Shown one piece after another: positions 32,115 to 41,028 of a DNA stretch of 64,000 nucleotides. This DNA is from Haloarcula hispanica ATCC 33960 (GTDB lineage: Archaea > Halobacteriota > Halobacteria > Halobacteriales > Haloarculaceae), in contig NC_015948.1 of the NCBI RefSeq assembly GCF_000223905.1, forward strand, positions 2,790,001-2,854,000, written 5' to 3'. The notes under the pieces are model-generated. The model searched no databases and was not told the DNA's origin. It worked only from the letters and a program-made list of their open reading frames with translations. How positions within the stretch are numbered: position 1 is the first letter of the stretch; each line of letters starts with the position of its first letter. The translations under genes were made by a program, and so were the position numbers.

Positions 32115-32265
32115 CAGCGCCCTCCGTTCCGTGCTGTTGTATCGGCAGGTACTGTCCGTGCGAGCCGTCGCATACACGAAGCGGTGGCCGCCGCGGCTAA
32201 AACCCCGCCGAAATCAGTCGAGAACAGTTCTCTCGGCGCGCTCTGGCTCGGGGGGAGAGACCCAG

Positions 32266-33477
32266 TCAGACGAGCACGTCGACCTCGTACCCCTCGTCGG
32301 TGAGCGCGTCGATGAGTTCGTCAACGTGGTCGTGGCCGCGGGTCTCCAGATCCAGTTCGACCTCGGCCGAACTCATCGCCACGTCGCGACTGGTCCGGTC
32401 GTGCTCGATGCCATAGATGTTGACCTGCTCGCGCGAGAGGACCTCGACGAGTTCCTCTAGCGCGCCGGGGCGGTCCTGAAGGACAGTCCGGATCTTGAGA
32501 TAGCGGCCGGTCTCGACGAGGCCGCGCATGATGACGTTAGTCAACATGTTCAGGTCGATGTTCCCGCCACACAGCGCGGGGACAATCGTCTCGTCGTCCT
32601 CGAAATCGAACTTCTCCTCCATGACGGCGGCCAGCGCGACGGCACCCGCGCCCTCGGCGAGTGTTTTTGAGCGCTCTAACAGCGTCGTCAGGGCGACAGC
32701 GATTTCGGAGTCCGACACCGTCACGACCTCGTCGACGCGTTCGCTGATGACCTCGAACGTCTTTTCGCCGGTGGTACGAGTGGCAATGCCGTCGGCAATG
32801 GTCTCGACGCTGTCACGTTCGATACGGTGCCCCTTCTCCAGGGATTCGGCCACGCTGGACGCTCCCTCGGCCTGGACGCCGATGACGCGGATGCTTTCGT
32901 CCTTACCTTTGAGCGCCGTGGCGATGCCGCTGATGAGCCCGCCGCCGCCGATTGGAACGACGACCGTGTCCACACCGGGGAGGTCCTCGTAGATTTCCAG
33001 TCCGATGGTCCCCTGCCCCGCCATCACTTTCTCGTCGTCGAAAGCGTGGACGTAGGTCCGGCCCTCCTCGCGCTCGAGTTCGTGGGCGTGTTCGGCGGCC
33101 GCGTCGTAGTCCCGGCCGTGGAGGACCACGTTGCCGCCGTAGCTCCGGGTCGCCTTCACCTTCGAGACTGGTGCTCGTTCCGGCATCACGATTTTCGAGT
33201 CGACGCCGATTCGCGTGGCGGCCAGTGCAACTCCCTGAGCGTGGTTGCCGGCGCTCGCCGTGACGACACCGGCTTCCCGTTCAGCGTCCGAGAGCGACGC
33301 GATGCGGTTGGTCGCACCCCGTATCTTGAACGACCCCGTGCGCTGGAACAGTTCGAGTTTGAGATGAATATCCGCGCCTGTCATCGCCGAAAACGTGTGC
33401 GAGTAATCGAGCGGTGTGTGCCTGGCCGTTTCAGAGACGGTGTCCTGTGCCGCGAGGACGTCCTCAAATGAGAGCAT
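32266..33477 (-). CDS. Threonine ammonia-lyase (threonine dehydratase) with ACT domain
   Basis: A 403-residue fold-type II PLP enzyme deaminating threonine to 2-oxobutyrate. PLP lysine Lys51 in QRTGSFKIRGA, the SAGNHAQGVA loop and the phosphate-binding VPIGGGGLISG are present. A C-terminal ACT domain (about 325-403, KIRTVLQDRPGALEELVEVL) suggests amino-acid control. This one-ACT form is usual in archaea and in catabolic TdcB-like enzymes; biosynthetic IlvA normally has a different regulatory region, so biosynthetic or catabolic use is open. Confidence 0.93.
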   Translation of the reverse strand: MLSFEDVLAAQDTVSETARHTPLDYSHTFSAMTGADIHLKLELFQRTGSFKIRGATNRIASLSDAEREAGVVTASAGNHAQGVALAATRIGVDSKIVMPERAPVSKVKATRSYGGNVVLHGRDYDAAAEHAHELEREEGRTYVHAFDDEKVMAGQGTIGLEIYEDLPGVDTVVVPIGGGGLISGIATALKGKDESIRVIGVQAEGASSVAESLEKGHRIERDSVETIADGIATRTTGEKTFEVISERVDEVVTVSDSEIAVALTTLLERSKTLAEGAGAVALAAVMEEKFDFEDDETIVPALCGGNIDLNMLTNVIMRGLVETGRYLKIRTVLQDRPGALEELVEVLSREQVNIYGIEHDRTSRDVAMSSAEVELDLETRGHDHVDELIDALTDEGYEVDVLV

Positions 33478-33616
33478 GGGAGTGGCTATTCACCGGACCA
33501 TGTTATACTGTCGGCCGACCATGCGGCATCGACGGCCGCCATAGCCACGACTGCTCGGGTAGTGTCCTGAAACGGAAAGGGGGAGCGTGTGACTGCACGC
33601 GGGAGAAGGAACGCGA

Positions 33617-33627
33617 TTAACTTAAAT
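33617..33627 (+). promoter_or_regulatory. Orphan TATA box upstream of the potassium channel
   Basis: TTAACTTAAAT is one of the strongest AT-rich boxes in the window. It points rightward but lies 136 bases before the channel ATG, which has its own box at 33733. It may drive a separate short transcript. Confidence 0.45.
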
Positions 33628-33649
33628 CCCGTCGTAGCGCGGTGAAAGT

Positions 33650-33730
33650 GAAAGTGCGGGACAACGGCCGGGTGAGAAACTCTCCCTGGCGCTCGTTTCC
33701 TGAGAGGGCCGTCGACTAGCCGGACAGAAC
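33650..33730 (+). ncRNA. Possible small RNA
   Basis: The 80 bases downstream of the orphan TATA box contain no reading frame. They carry potential pairing CGGCC/GGCCG (33665-33669, 33706-33710) enclosing GAAAC/GTTTC and CTCTC/GAGAG alternatives, so a folded RNA is possible. No C/D or H/ACA boxes fit well. Support is only the promoter and pairing. Confidence 0.25.
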
Positions 33731-33732
33731 TG

Positions 33733-33738
33733 TTTTAC
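33733..33738 (+). promoter_or_regulatory. TATA box of the potassium channel gene
   Basis: TTTTAC at 25-30 bases before the ATG at 33763 fits a leaderless promoter. Confidence 0.5.
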
Positions 33739-33762
33739 ACTCGGTATCCCAGAACGTAGTAG

Positions 33763-35397
33763 ATGGATACCTGGCAGCGACGAACAGCGCTGTACGTTCT
33801 CGGCCTCGTTGGCATCATCCTAGCCTATGCGCTGGCCTACGACTACGGGATGTCGGCCTTCGAGAACGAGCCGCGCACGTTCCTGAAATCGCTGCAAATC
33901 GTCGTAGAGACGTTTACTACGACTGGCTACGGCTCGGATGGGGACTGGCAGAGCACGGAGATGTTACTACTCATCATCGTGATGGACATCACCGGCGTCG
34001 TGCTCATCTTCCTCGCATTACCGGTGTTGCTGTTTCCGCTGTTCGAGGAGGCAATGGAGACGAAAGCCCCGAATACGGTCGAAAACGGACTCAGCGACCA
34101 CGTCGTCATCTGTCAGTTCTCTCCCCGCGGTGAGACACTCGTCACCGAACTCGACACCTGGGACGTCGACTACGTCATCGTCGAGCCGGACCGGAACCGG
34201 GCCAACGACCTCTACGAAGACGGGTACTACGTCATCCACGCCGACCCGCAGTCCGTCGACGGGCTCGAGCGAGCCCATCTGTCGTCCGCCCGCGCGGTCG
34301 TGGCCGACGCGTCCGACCAGGTGAACACCAGTATCATCCTCACCGCCCGTGAAGTCGACGAGTCCGTCCAGACCGTCAGTGTCGTCAAGGAGCCCGACCG
34401 GGCGAAGTACCACGACCTCGCCGGCGCCGACGCCGTCCTGTCGCCGCGTGGACTGCTCGGTGAGAGCCTCGCGAGCAAAGTCACGACCGGCGTCTCGACG
34501 ACGCTCGGGGATTCGATAGAGATCGGTGAGGACTTCGACATCGCCGAACTGCCGATCCACCGTGGGAGCGACCTCGTCGGAACGACGCTGGCCGACAGCG
34601 GCATCCGCGAGGAGACCGGCGTCAACGTCATCGGCGCGTGGTTCCGTGGCCAGTTCGTGAGTCCGCCCGACCCCGACGCCGAACTCGACGGCAGTACTGT
34701 CCTGCTGGTCTCGGGGACCGAACGTCAGCTGGAACAGCTCAAGGAGATGACGCTTTCTAGCGTACACGGCTTCCGCCGCGGGGAGACTGTCATCATCGGT
34801 GCCGGCGAGGTCGGCCAGACGATCACGGCGGCGCTCACGAACGCCGGGGTGCCGCACACAGTGCTCGATCAGACCGACGAGCCCGGCGTCGATGTCGTCG
34901 GCGACGCCACGGAGCCAGACGACCTGCGACACGCTGGCGTCGGCGCAGCCAGAACGGTTATTCTCGCCCTATCGGAGGACACCGACACCGAGTTCGCGAC
35001 GCTGGTCATCCGTGACCTCAACCCGGACGTCGAAATCATTGCCCGCGCCGAGGAAAGCGAGAACGTCCAGAAGATGTACCGGGCGGGCGCTGACTACGTC
35101 CTCGCGCTGTCGACGGTCAGCGGCCGGATGCTCGCCTCCACGATCCTCGAAGACGAGGACGTCATCTCGATGGACCAGCAAGTCGAGGTCATCCGCGTCG
35201 CCGCTAACGGTCTCGGGAATACGACGATCGGCGAGGCCGATGTCCGCTCACGGACGGGCTGTACGGTCGTCGCCATCGAACGCGACGGTGCAGTCATCAC
35301 TGACCTCGGTCCTGGCGTGACTATCGAACCGACTGACAAGCTCGTCATCGCCGGCACCGACGACGGCGTGACGCGGTTCAAATCGACGTTTGGCTAA
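33763..35397 (+). CDS. Two-helix potassium channel with two RCK (TrkA) domains
   Basis: A 544-residue channel. Two membrane helices (about 8-27 and 66-88) flank a pore with the selectivity filter TTTGYG (52-57). The cytoplasmic part holds two RCK modules in tandem. The first TrkA-N starts about residue 108 (DHVVICQFSPRGETLVTEL) with its TrkA-C about 260-335. The second TrkA-N starts about 344 (ETVIIGAGEVGQTITAAL) with TrkA-C from about 465 to the end. This resembles MthK/Kch-type ligand-gated channels. The first nucleotide motif is altered (CQFSPRGE, lacking GxGxxG), so only the second RCK is likely to bind nucleotide. Confidence 0.93.
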   Translation: MDTWQRRTALYVLGLVGIILAYALAYDYGMSAFENEPRTFLKSLQIVVETFTTTGYGSDGDWQSTEMLLLIIVMDITGVVLIFLALPVLLFPLFEEAMETKAPNTVENGLSDHVVICQFSPRGETLVTELDTWDVDYVIVEPDRNRANDLYEDGYYVIHADPQSVDGLERAHLSSARAVVADASDQVNTSIILTAREVDESVQTVSVVKEPDRAKYHDLAGADAVLSPRGLLGESLASKVTTGVSTTLGDSIEIGEDFDIAELPIHRGSDLVGTTLADSGIREETGVNVIGAWFRGQFVSPPDPDAELDGSTVLLVSGTERQLEQLKEMTLSSVHGFRRGETVIIGAGEVGQTITAALTNAGVPHTVLDQTDEPGVDVVGDATEPDDLRHAGVGAARTVILALSEDTDTEFATLVIRDLNPDVEIIARAEESENVQKMYRAGADYVLALSTVSGRMLASTILEDEDVISMDQQVEVIRVAANGLGNTTIGEADVRSRTGCTVVAIERDGAVITDLGPGVTIEPTDKLVIAGTDDGVTRFKSTFG

Positions 35398-35600
35398 CCA
35401 CCTTTTTCCGCCTCGGGTGCGCTTCACGCACCGCTCGGCGCAAAAACGTGGTCTTGCTGAGCGGAGCAAAGCAAGGCTCGAAAGACGAGCCTCGCGAGTC
35501 TTTCGGTGGCGAAAAAGGCCGAACGCTCGCTATGCTCGCGTTCGGTGAACCGCTCACTTCGTTCGCGGACAGTCGCTACGCGTCCGTTACCGCAGAGTTC
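35397..35600. repeat. Hairpin-rich intergenic segment
   Basis: The 367-base gap between the channel and citrate synthase has no convincing gene. It opens with ACCACCTTTTT (35397-35407) and continues with palindromes: GGTGCG/CGCACC (35416-35432), GGCTCG/CGAGCC (35475-35491), CGAAAGAC/GTCTTTCG (35479-35505) and CCGAACGC/GCGTTCGG (35519-35545). A CGCAAAAACGTGG motif sits near 35438. The remainder up to 35764 shows nothing identifiable. Confidence 0.75.
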
Positions 35601-35764
35601 GATATTGGAGAGACTCGACAGGAGATGCATCTTGGGCCGATTCCGAGAACCGGCGGCGTCGCCGCTGGACGCTGGCCGCCCTGCCCTTCCCCGGTTCGCG
35701 CGATGAAACGCGCTCACGGCCACGCGGTAGTGACAGGCTACGGACGACTGACAGCGGGAGCGCC

Positions 35765-36910
35765 TTACCGCTCGTCCAGCGGCACGAACTCCGTCTCGTC
35801 GGGGTTCTTGCCGACGTAGCGGGCACGCGGTCGGATCAGACGGTTATCCTCGATGTACTCGAAGACGTGGGCGACCCAGCCGCCGACGCGGGACATCGCG
35901 AAGATGGGGGTGTAGATGTCGATGGGGATGCCCATCTGGTAGTACGTCGACGCCGAGTAGAAGTCGACGTTCGGGGCCAGCCCCTTCTCTTCCATGAGGT
36001 AGTCCTCGATAGTGGTGGACATCTCGTACCACTTGAGCGTCCCGGCGGCCTCGCCGAGTTCCTTCGAGCGCTCGCCGAGAATCTTCGCGCGCGGGTCCTT
36101 GACGTTGTAGACGCGGTGGCCGAAGCCGGAGACGCGGCGGCCCTCGTCGAGGGCGTTCTTGACCCAGTCCAGCGGGTCGGATTCGGCGTCGTCGACCTCC
36201 TTTAGCATCTCCATAACGTCCTGATTGGCCCCACCGTGGAGCGGCCCCTTCAGGGTCCCGATGGCGGAAGTGACCGCGCTGTGAACGTCCGACAGCGTCG
36301 ACGCCGTCGTGATAGCCGAGAACGTCGAGGCGTTGAGGCCGTGGTCGGCGTGGAGGACGAGCGCCTGGTCGAACACGTCGGCGAGCACGTCGTCGGGCTC
36401 CTCGCCGTTGAGCATGTACAGGAAGTTCGCGGCGTGGTCGAGGTCGTCGCGAGGTGCGACGGGTTCCTTGCCGTCGCGGATACGGGTGAACGCCGCGATG
36501 ATGGTCGGGATCTTGGCCGTGATTCGCCGTCCAGTTTCAAGATTGACCGTCTCGTCGGTCGGTTCGGCGTCCTCGGGCGCAGGGTCGAACGCCGAGAGCA
36601 TCGACACCGCAGTCCGGAGCGCTGCCATCGGGTTCTCGTCCGCTTCGGCGAGTTGTCGCACGGTCGAGATGACGTCGTCGTCCACGCCGCGCGCGTCCAC
36701 CATCGCCTGCTTGAACTCGGAGAGTTCGTCCCGGTTCGGCAGGTGGCCGTGCCAGAGCAGGTACAGCACCTCTTCGTAGCTGGCACCCTTCGCAAGGTCC
36801 TCGATGGTGTACCCCCGATACACGAGTTTGCCAGCGTCGCCGTCGATAACGCTGAGTTCGGACTCGGCGACGATGACACCCTCGAGTCCCTTCTTGAGGT
36901 CGTCGGACAT
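35765..36910 (-). CDS. Citrate synthase
   Basis: A 381-residue citrate synthase, the size of the archaeal/Gram-positive type. Catalytic segments are visible: HADHGLNASTFSA, GPLHGGANQDVMEML, GFGHRVYNVKDPRAKIL and, near the C-terminus, RPRARYVG with the citrate-binding Arg. It condenses acetyl-CoA with oxaloacetate at the start of the TCA cycle. The ATG at 36910 (MSDDLKKGLEGV) is used. The gene is monocistronic, divergent from the PhoU/RCK_C gene. Confidence 0.97.
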   Translation of the reverse strand: MSDDLKKGLEGVIVAESELSVIDGDAGKLVYRGYTIEDLAKGASYEEVLYLLWHGHLPNRDELSEFKQAMVDARGVDDDVISTVRQLAEADENPMAALRTAVSMLSAFDPAPEDAEPTDETVNLETGRRITAKIPTIIAAFTRIRDGKEPVAPRDDLDHAANFLYMLNGEEPDDVLADVFDQALVLHADHGLNASTFSAITTASTLSDVHSAVTSAIGTLKGPLHGGANQDVMEMLKEVDDAESDPLDWVKNALDEGRRVSGFGHRVYNVKDPRAKILGERSKELGEAAGTLKWYEMSTTIEDYLMEEKGLAPNVDFYSASTYYQMGIPIDIYTPIFAMSRVGGWVAHVFEYIEDNRLIRPRARYVGKNPDETEFVPLDER

Positions 36911-37143
36911 ACGCAATCAGTTCCCTACCTTCCGGGAAAAACATTTTCTTTCCGAGCGTGTGTGGCACAATGTCAGGAACAGTTATTGGACGACTGTCCA
37001 TCTGATTACCGGTCTATTTGGGTCGATACCCCAACGTAGCACCCACACTGGTATGCAAACGGCCAGTCGTGGCTGACAGCGGGGCGCGCTATCTCTCCAC
37101 ACAGTGAGGAACGTTTTTGCTCGGGGCCATCGAATCGACGGCC

Positions 37144-38367
37144 ATGGACCCGACAGGGACGGTCGAGTACGAACCGGTCAGCGTCAAGCAGGTGCTGGCC
37201 GAGATGAAAGACACCGCCGAGTTGCTCATCGACCTCTCGTACTCGGCTGTCCTGCTGGGTAGCGACGACGTGGCCGCGGAGGTGCTGGAGTTAGAGGAAA
37301 AGATGGACGTGCTCCAGTTGCGCGCACGCATGAGCCTCCTGATGGCCTGCCGGTCGACGGCGGACGCGGAGTCGCTGGCCCCCGTCCTGGGGATGGTCGG
37401 GGCCGCCGAGAAGATCAGCGACGCGGCCGGCGACATCGCCAAAATAGTGCTAGAGGATATCGGCCTGCCAGACACGATGCGGGCGGCCCTGCCCGAAGCC
37501 GTCGAGACGCTCGTGCGGGCGACAATCGGTTCGGACTCTCGGCTAGCCAATGAGACGCTGGGGAGCCTGAACCTCGAAACCGAGACCGGCGTCCGCGCGC
37601 TGGCGATCCGCCGGCAGGGGAACTGGCTGCTCAACCCCGACCGGGAGACGCGCCTCGAAGCGGACGACGTGGTGCTGTTCCGGGGGCCAGAGGCCGGCAT
37701 CGCCGAGGTGTATCAGGACGCGACCGGCGACGTGTACGAGCCGCCGGAACCGCCGGAGGGAGGCGTCCGGGACCTCGAACGCGCCGTCGACTCCATCGTC
37801 CTGATGAAAGACATGGGCGAGCTGGCCGTCGATCTGGCCTACGGCGCGGTGCTGTTCGACAGTACGGAAGTCGCCGAGGAAGTCGTCGAACTCGAAGCCG
37901 AGGTCGACGCGCTGCAGTCCCGGTTCGAGGCCTGGACGCTCCGGGCCGCCGCCGACATCGACGACCCCGTGTCGCTGCGAGGCCTCGTCCACCTGGCCCG
38001 TTCGACGGAGGTTATCTCCGACGCCGCGCTGGAGATGAGCGAGGGGGTTCTGCGGGGACTGTCGACCCATCCGGTCGTCGCCGAGGCCGTGCAGGAGTCC
38101 GACGAGGTCATCGTCCGGACGGCGGTGTACCCCGACAGCGACCTCGCTGGGACGACCATCGGCGACGCGGCGGTCAAGACGGCGACGGGTATGCGGATCA
38201 TCGCGATACGTCGCGGGGCCGGGGAGAGTGAACGGACCGGGCGCGAGGGCGGCGACTGGGTCGTTTCGCCGGGCCCGGAAACGCAGATTCAGACGGGCGA
38301 CGTGCTCATCGCGAAGGGGACTCGAACCGGCGGCGGTCGGCTTACAGAACTGGCCGAGGGAAAATAG
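37144..38367 (+). CDS. Duplicated PhoU-like/RCK_C (TrkA-C) potassium channel-associated protein
   Basis: A 407-residue soluble protein made of two similar halves. Each half has a PhoU-like helical segment (about 12-115 and 220-320; compare VLAEMKDTAELLIDLSYSAV with IVLMKDMGELAVDLAYGAVL) followed by a TrkA-C/RCK_C ligand-binding domain (about 120-195 and 325-405; both contain a TGxRxxAIRR segment). Archaeal proteins of this type are thought to regulate cation channels. It is 1.7 kb from a TGYG channel but separated by citrate synthase. The ATG at 37144 is used. Confidence 0.87.
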   Translation: MDPTGTVEYEPVSVKQVLAEMKDTAELLIDLSYSAVLLGSDDVAAEVLELEEKMDVLQLRARMSLLMACRSTADAESLAPVLGMVGAAEKISDAAGDIAKIVLEDIGLPDTMRAALPEAVETLVRATIGSDSRLANETLGSLNLETETGVRALAIRRQGNWLLNPDRETRLEADDVVLFRGPEAGIAEVYQDATGDVYEPPEPPEGGVRDLERAVDSIVLMKDMGELAVDLAYGAVLFDSTEVAEEVVELEAEVDALQSRFEAWTLRAAADIDDPVSLRGLVHLARSTEVISDAALEMSEGVLRGLSTHPVVAEAVQESDEVIVRTAVYPDSDLAGTTIGDAAVKTATGMRIIAIRRGAGESERTGREGGDWVVSPGPETQIQTGDVLIAKGTRTGGGRLTELAEGK

Positions 38368-38374
38368 CGTTCTG

Positions 38375-38590
38375 CTACTGTCTTGCGAGTCGCACAGCAG
38401 ACACGGCCGTAAACAGCGCCGTCAGCAGACCGCCCAGCGACGTCGCGAGAACGAACCCCAGCGCCACGTAGAACCCCATCGGGCGCTGGGTCCCCGGCAG
38501 GACGAACAGGGCGAACAGCCCCGCCGTGAACAGGCCGGCGAGTACGAAGCCGATTTTCGCGTTCCGTGGCACGTTCAGCGCCGCGACCAT
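38375..38590 (-). CDS. Small two-helix membrane protein (71 aa)
   Basis: A 71-residue protein beginning MVAALNVPRNAKIGFVLAGL with two hydrophobic segments (about 12-31 and 38-62) joined by PGTQRP. It is convergent with the PhoU/RCK_C gene (seven bases apart) and divergent from the aspartoacylase-like gene. Function unknown; a hydrophobic helical hairpin is all that can be seen. Confidence 0.65.
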   Translation of the reverse strand: MVAALNVPRNAKIGFVLAGLFTAGLFALFVLPGTQRPMGFYVALGFVLATSLGGLLTALFTAVSAVRLARQ

Positions 38591-38725
38591 CGCCGCTTTC
38601 CCGCTCTGTGGCTCGGACTGGGACACACCTGTCGATAGGGGTGGCGGCCCCAAGATGCCGTCGGTCCGGCGCAACTGCTGGCGAAATCCGAACCAGTAAA
38701 GGCTCCCAAGGCAAACGTGGGAACA

Positions 38726-39682
38726 ATGGTTACTTTCGGTACGGCGACCGCCGCCCCCGGTGAGAAAGACACGGGGCGGCTGGAGGTCGGTGAGACCCGC
38801 GACGGGTCGACGTTCGGGCTACCGGTCGCCGTCGTCAACGGTGTCGACGACGGGCGGACCCTCTACATACAGGCGGCCAGCGACGGCGACGAGTTGAACG
38901 GCGTCGGCGTCATCCAGCGAACACTCCCGCAGCTCGACCCAGCAGAGCTGTCCGGAACGATTCTAGTCTGTGGCGTCGTCAACTACCACGCGTTCCAGGT
39001 CGCCGAGCACCGCAACCCGATCGACGACACGAAGATGAATCGGGCGTATCCGGGCGACAAAACGGGGACGTCGAGCGAGCGCATCGCCGCGGCGACGTTC
39101 AACGCCGCCATCAGCGCCGACTACGTGCTCGACCTACACCAGGGGTCGACCTCGCGGATGATCGACGAGGTACGGGTCCGGTGTGGCACCCGCCACCGCC
39201 TCCACGAGGAGTGTCTCGAACTCGCGAAAGTGTTCGGCTGTGGCTACATCCTCGACCAGAAAGGCCCCGACGGGCAGTTGGCTCGCGCCGCCCCCGACGA
39301 GGGCGTGCCGACAATCGACCCCGAACTCGGCGGCTGTGTCGGCTGGGATGAACAGTCCATCCAGCGGGGCGTCGACGGTGTCTTCAACGTCCTGCACTAC
39401 TACGGCTTCCTCGATGGCCACCATGACACGCGCCCCCAGACCCGCGCCTCCGGATTCGAACAGTACGGCTCCCCCGTCGGCGGCCTCATCGACCTCAAGC
39501 CCGACCTCGGCGACCGCGTCGCCCGCGGCGAGACGCTGTTCGAGGTGACCGACGTGTTCGGCGATCCGAAGGCCGAAATCACCGCCGACTCCAGCGGCGT
39601 GTTCTGGCGTGCCCGTCGACTCCCGCAGGTCGCGACCGGCGAGTACGTCTGCTCGGTCGGGACGAACGTCGACACCTACTGA
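38726..39682 (+). CDS. Succinylglutamate desuccinylase/aspartoacylase-family zinc hydrolase
   Basis: A 318-residue M14-like carboxypeptidase-fold protein. Zinc-site elements are ASDGDELNGVGV (where many relatives have HGdE, here Asp-Glu without His), the conserved NRAYPGD, and the distal ligand in YVLDLHQGST. A C-terminal barrel-sandwich-like segment (SPVGGLIDLKPDLGDRVARG) recalls the lipoyl-like tail of AstE/AspA-like deacylases. The substrate is unknown. Start at ATG 38726 (MVTFGTATAAPGEK). Confidence 0.85.
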   Translation: MVTFGTATAAPGEKDTGRLEVGETRDGSTFGLPVAVVNGVDDGRTLYIQAASDGDELNGVGVIQRTLPQLDPAELSGTILVCGVVNYHAFQVAEHRNPIDDTKMNRAYPGDKTGTSSERIAAATFNAAISADYVLDLHQGSTSRMIDEVRVRCGTRHRLHEECLELAKVFGCGYILDQKGPDGQLARAAPDEGVPTIDPELGGCVGWDEQSIQRGVDGVFNVLHYYGFLDGHHDTRPQTRASGFEQYGSPVGGLIDLKPDLGDRVARGETLFEVTDVFGDPKAEITADSSGVFWRARRLPQVATGEYVCSVGTNVDTY

Positions 39683-39684
39683 CA

Positions 39685-39864
39685 ACCACTTTTTACTTCG
39701 GAGAGTGTCCTCGGCCGCGGTGCGGCCTGTGGGCACCCCCTCGCAAAACGTGGGAAAAACGCGGGACCTCGCTACGCTCGGTCCCGTGAAACGCGGCGCT
39801 TCGCGCCGCGTATGCTCGCTTGCTGACCTGCCTTTCCCCGGGGCGGCCGACGGAGCGGCCGCCC
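39685..39864. repeat. Hairpin-rich intergenic segment
   Basis: The 280-base gap begins with ACCACTTTTT (39685-39694). It contains GGCCGC-GGT-GCGGCC (39713-39727), CGGGACC/GGTCCCG (39762-39786), CGCGGCGC-TTC-GCGCCGCG (39792-39810) and GGGCGGCC/GGCCGCCC (39841-39864). CGCAAAACGTGG near 39743 is close to the motif in the segment at 35.4 kb. No gene is seen. Confidence 0.75.
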
Positions 39865-39962
39865 GGCCATCGCTCCGTGCGCTCCGCCAGCCCAGCCACA
39901 GGCACCGACTACCGCGCCACAGACGCCGCCAGCTTTTGGACCGTCCGCATCCGAGTGGGACC

Positions 39963-41027
39963 ATGCGCACCTGTAGCGTCTGCGACCGGGAGTACCCCCG
40001 TGAGGAACCCTGGCGGTGTTCCTGCGGGGCTCCGCTTGATTACGCCAGCCAGCCCCTGCCCGACAGCCGACCGGCGCAGTTCTCGCGAACCAGCGGCGTC
40101 TGGGACTTCGCTGACTTCCTCCCCATGGACGAACGGGTCAGTTTAGGCGAGGGCTGGACGCCGCTGGTCGACGCGCCCGGGTGGGACGCCACGTTCAAAC
40201 TGGAGTATCTCCACCCGACGGGGAGTTTCAAGGACCGCGGCGCGGCGACGGTCATCGCCGAAGCGCTCGGAGTCGGAGCCGACCGCGTGCTCGAAGACTC
40301 CTCGGGCAACGCCGGGCTGGCAGTCGCGTCCTACGCGGCACGGGCGGGCCTGGACGCGGAGATATACGTCCCGGCGAGCGCAAAGGAAGCGAAGGTTCGC
40401 CGCATCGAACGGACCGGAGCCGACGTGGTCCCGGTCGAGGGGAGTAGAGAGTCCGTAACCGCGGCCTGTATCGACGCCGTCGAGAGTGGGGCGGGCTGGT
40501 ACGCCAGTCACGCCTGGAACCCCGCGTTCTTCGCCGGGACGGCGACGGCCGCCTACGAAATCGCCGCCCAGAGAAACTGGAGCGTGCCGGACGCCGTCGT
40601 CACACCGCTCGGTCACGGGACGCTGTTTCTCGGCCTCTACCGCGGGTTCCGGGCACTGGAGCAAGCTGGATGGACGGACGCTATCCCGCGTATACTGGGG
40701 ACGCAAGCGGTCGGGTACAGTCCCATCGCCGACGAGGAGGGCAGTACACCGGACGACGCTGCTGCCAACGACCTCGCTGACGGGATCCACATCCGCGACC
40801 CGCCGCGTGCCCAGCAAGTACGACATGCCATCGACGAAACCGGCGGTGCCGCCGTCGCTGTCTCCGCGGCGGCAACCGAGCGAGAGCGCGACCGACTCAG
40901 TGGGGCAGGGTTTCACGTCGAGCCGACGTGTGCGACGGCGACGGCTGCGCTCCCTCAGTTCAGAGAGCGGGGAGAACTCCAGGACGGTGACGACGTGGTT
41001 GTTGCGTTGACCGGACGGAACGACTAA
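39963..41027 (+). CDS. Threonine synthase-like PLP enzyme
   Basis: A 354-residue fold-type II PLP enzyme. The N-terminus has a zinc-ribbon-like set of cysteines (Cys4, Cys7, Cys19, Cys21), then SLGEGWTPL and the PLP lysine Lys90 in HPTGSFKDRGA, the DSSGNAGLAVA loop, and VVTPLGHGTLFLG for phosphate. This matches archaeal threonine synthases. With 354 residues it is shorter than typical (about 400-420), and some haloarchaeal paralogues of this shape may have other substrates. The start at 39963 gives MRTCSVCDREYP. Confidence 0.82.
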   Translation: MRTCSVCDREYPREEPWRCSCGAPLDYASQPLPDSRPAQFSRTSGVWDFADFLPMDERVSLGEGWTPLVDAPGWDATFKLEYLHPTGSFKDRGAATVIAEALGVGADRVLEDSSGNAGLAVASYAARAGLDAEIYVPASAKEAKVRRIERTGADVVPVEGSRESVTAACIDAVESGAGWYASHAWNPAFFAGTATAAYEIAAQRNWSVPDAVVTPLGHGTLFLGLYRGFRALEQAGWTDAIPRILGTQAVGYSPIADEEGSTPDDAAANDLADGIHIRDPPRAQQVRHAIDETGGAAVAVSAAATERERDRLSGAGFHVEPTCATATAALPQFRERGELQDGDDVVVALTGRND

Positions 41028-41028
41028 C

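Noticed and set aside
33640-33712. C/D-box guide RNA in the candidate small-RNA region
   Set aside because: GTGAGAA and CTGA occur, but spacing and the missing D' and C' boxes do not fit an archaeal C/D RNA.
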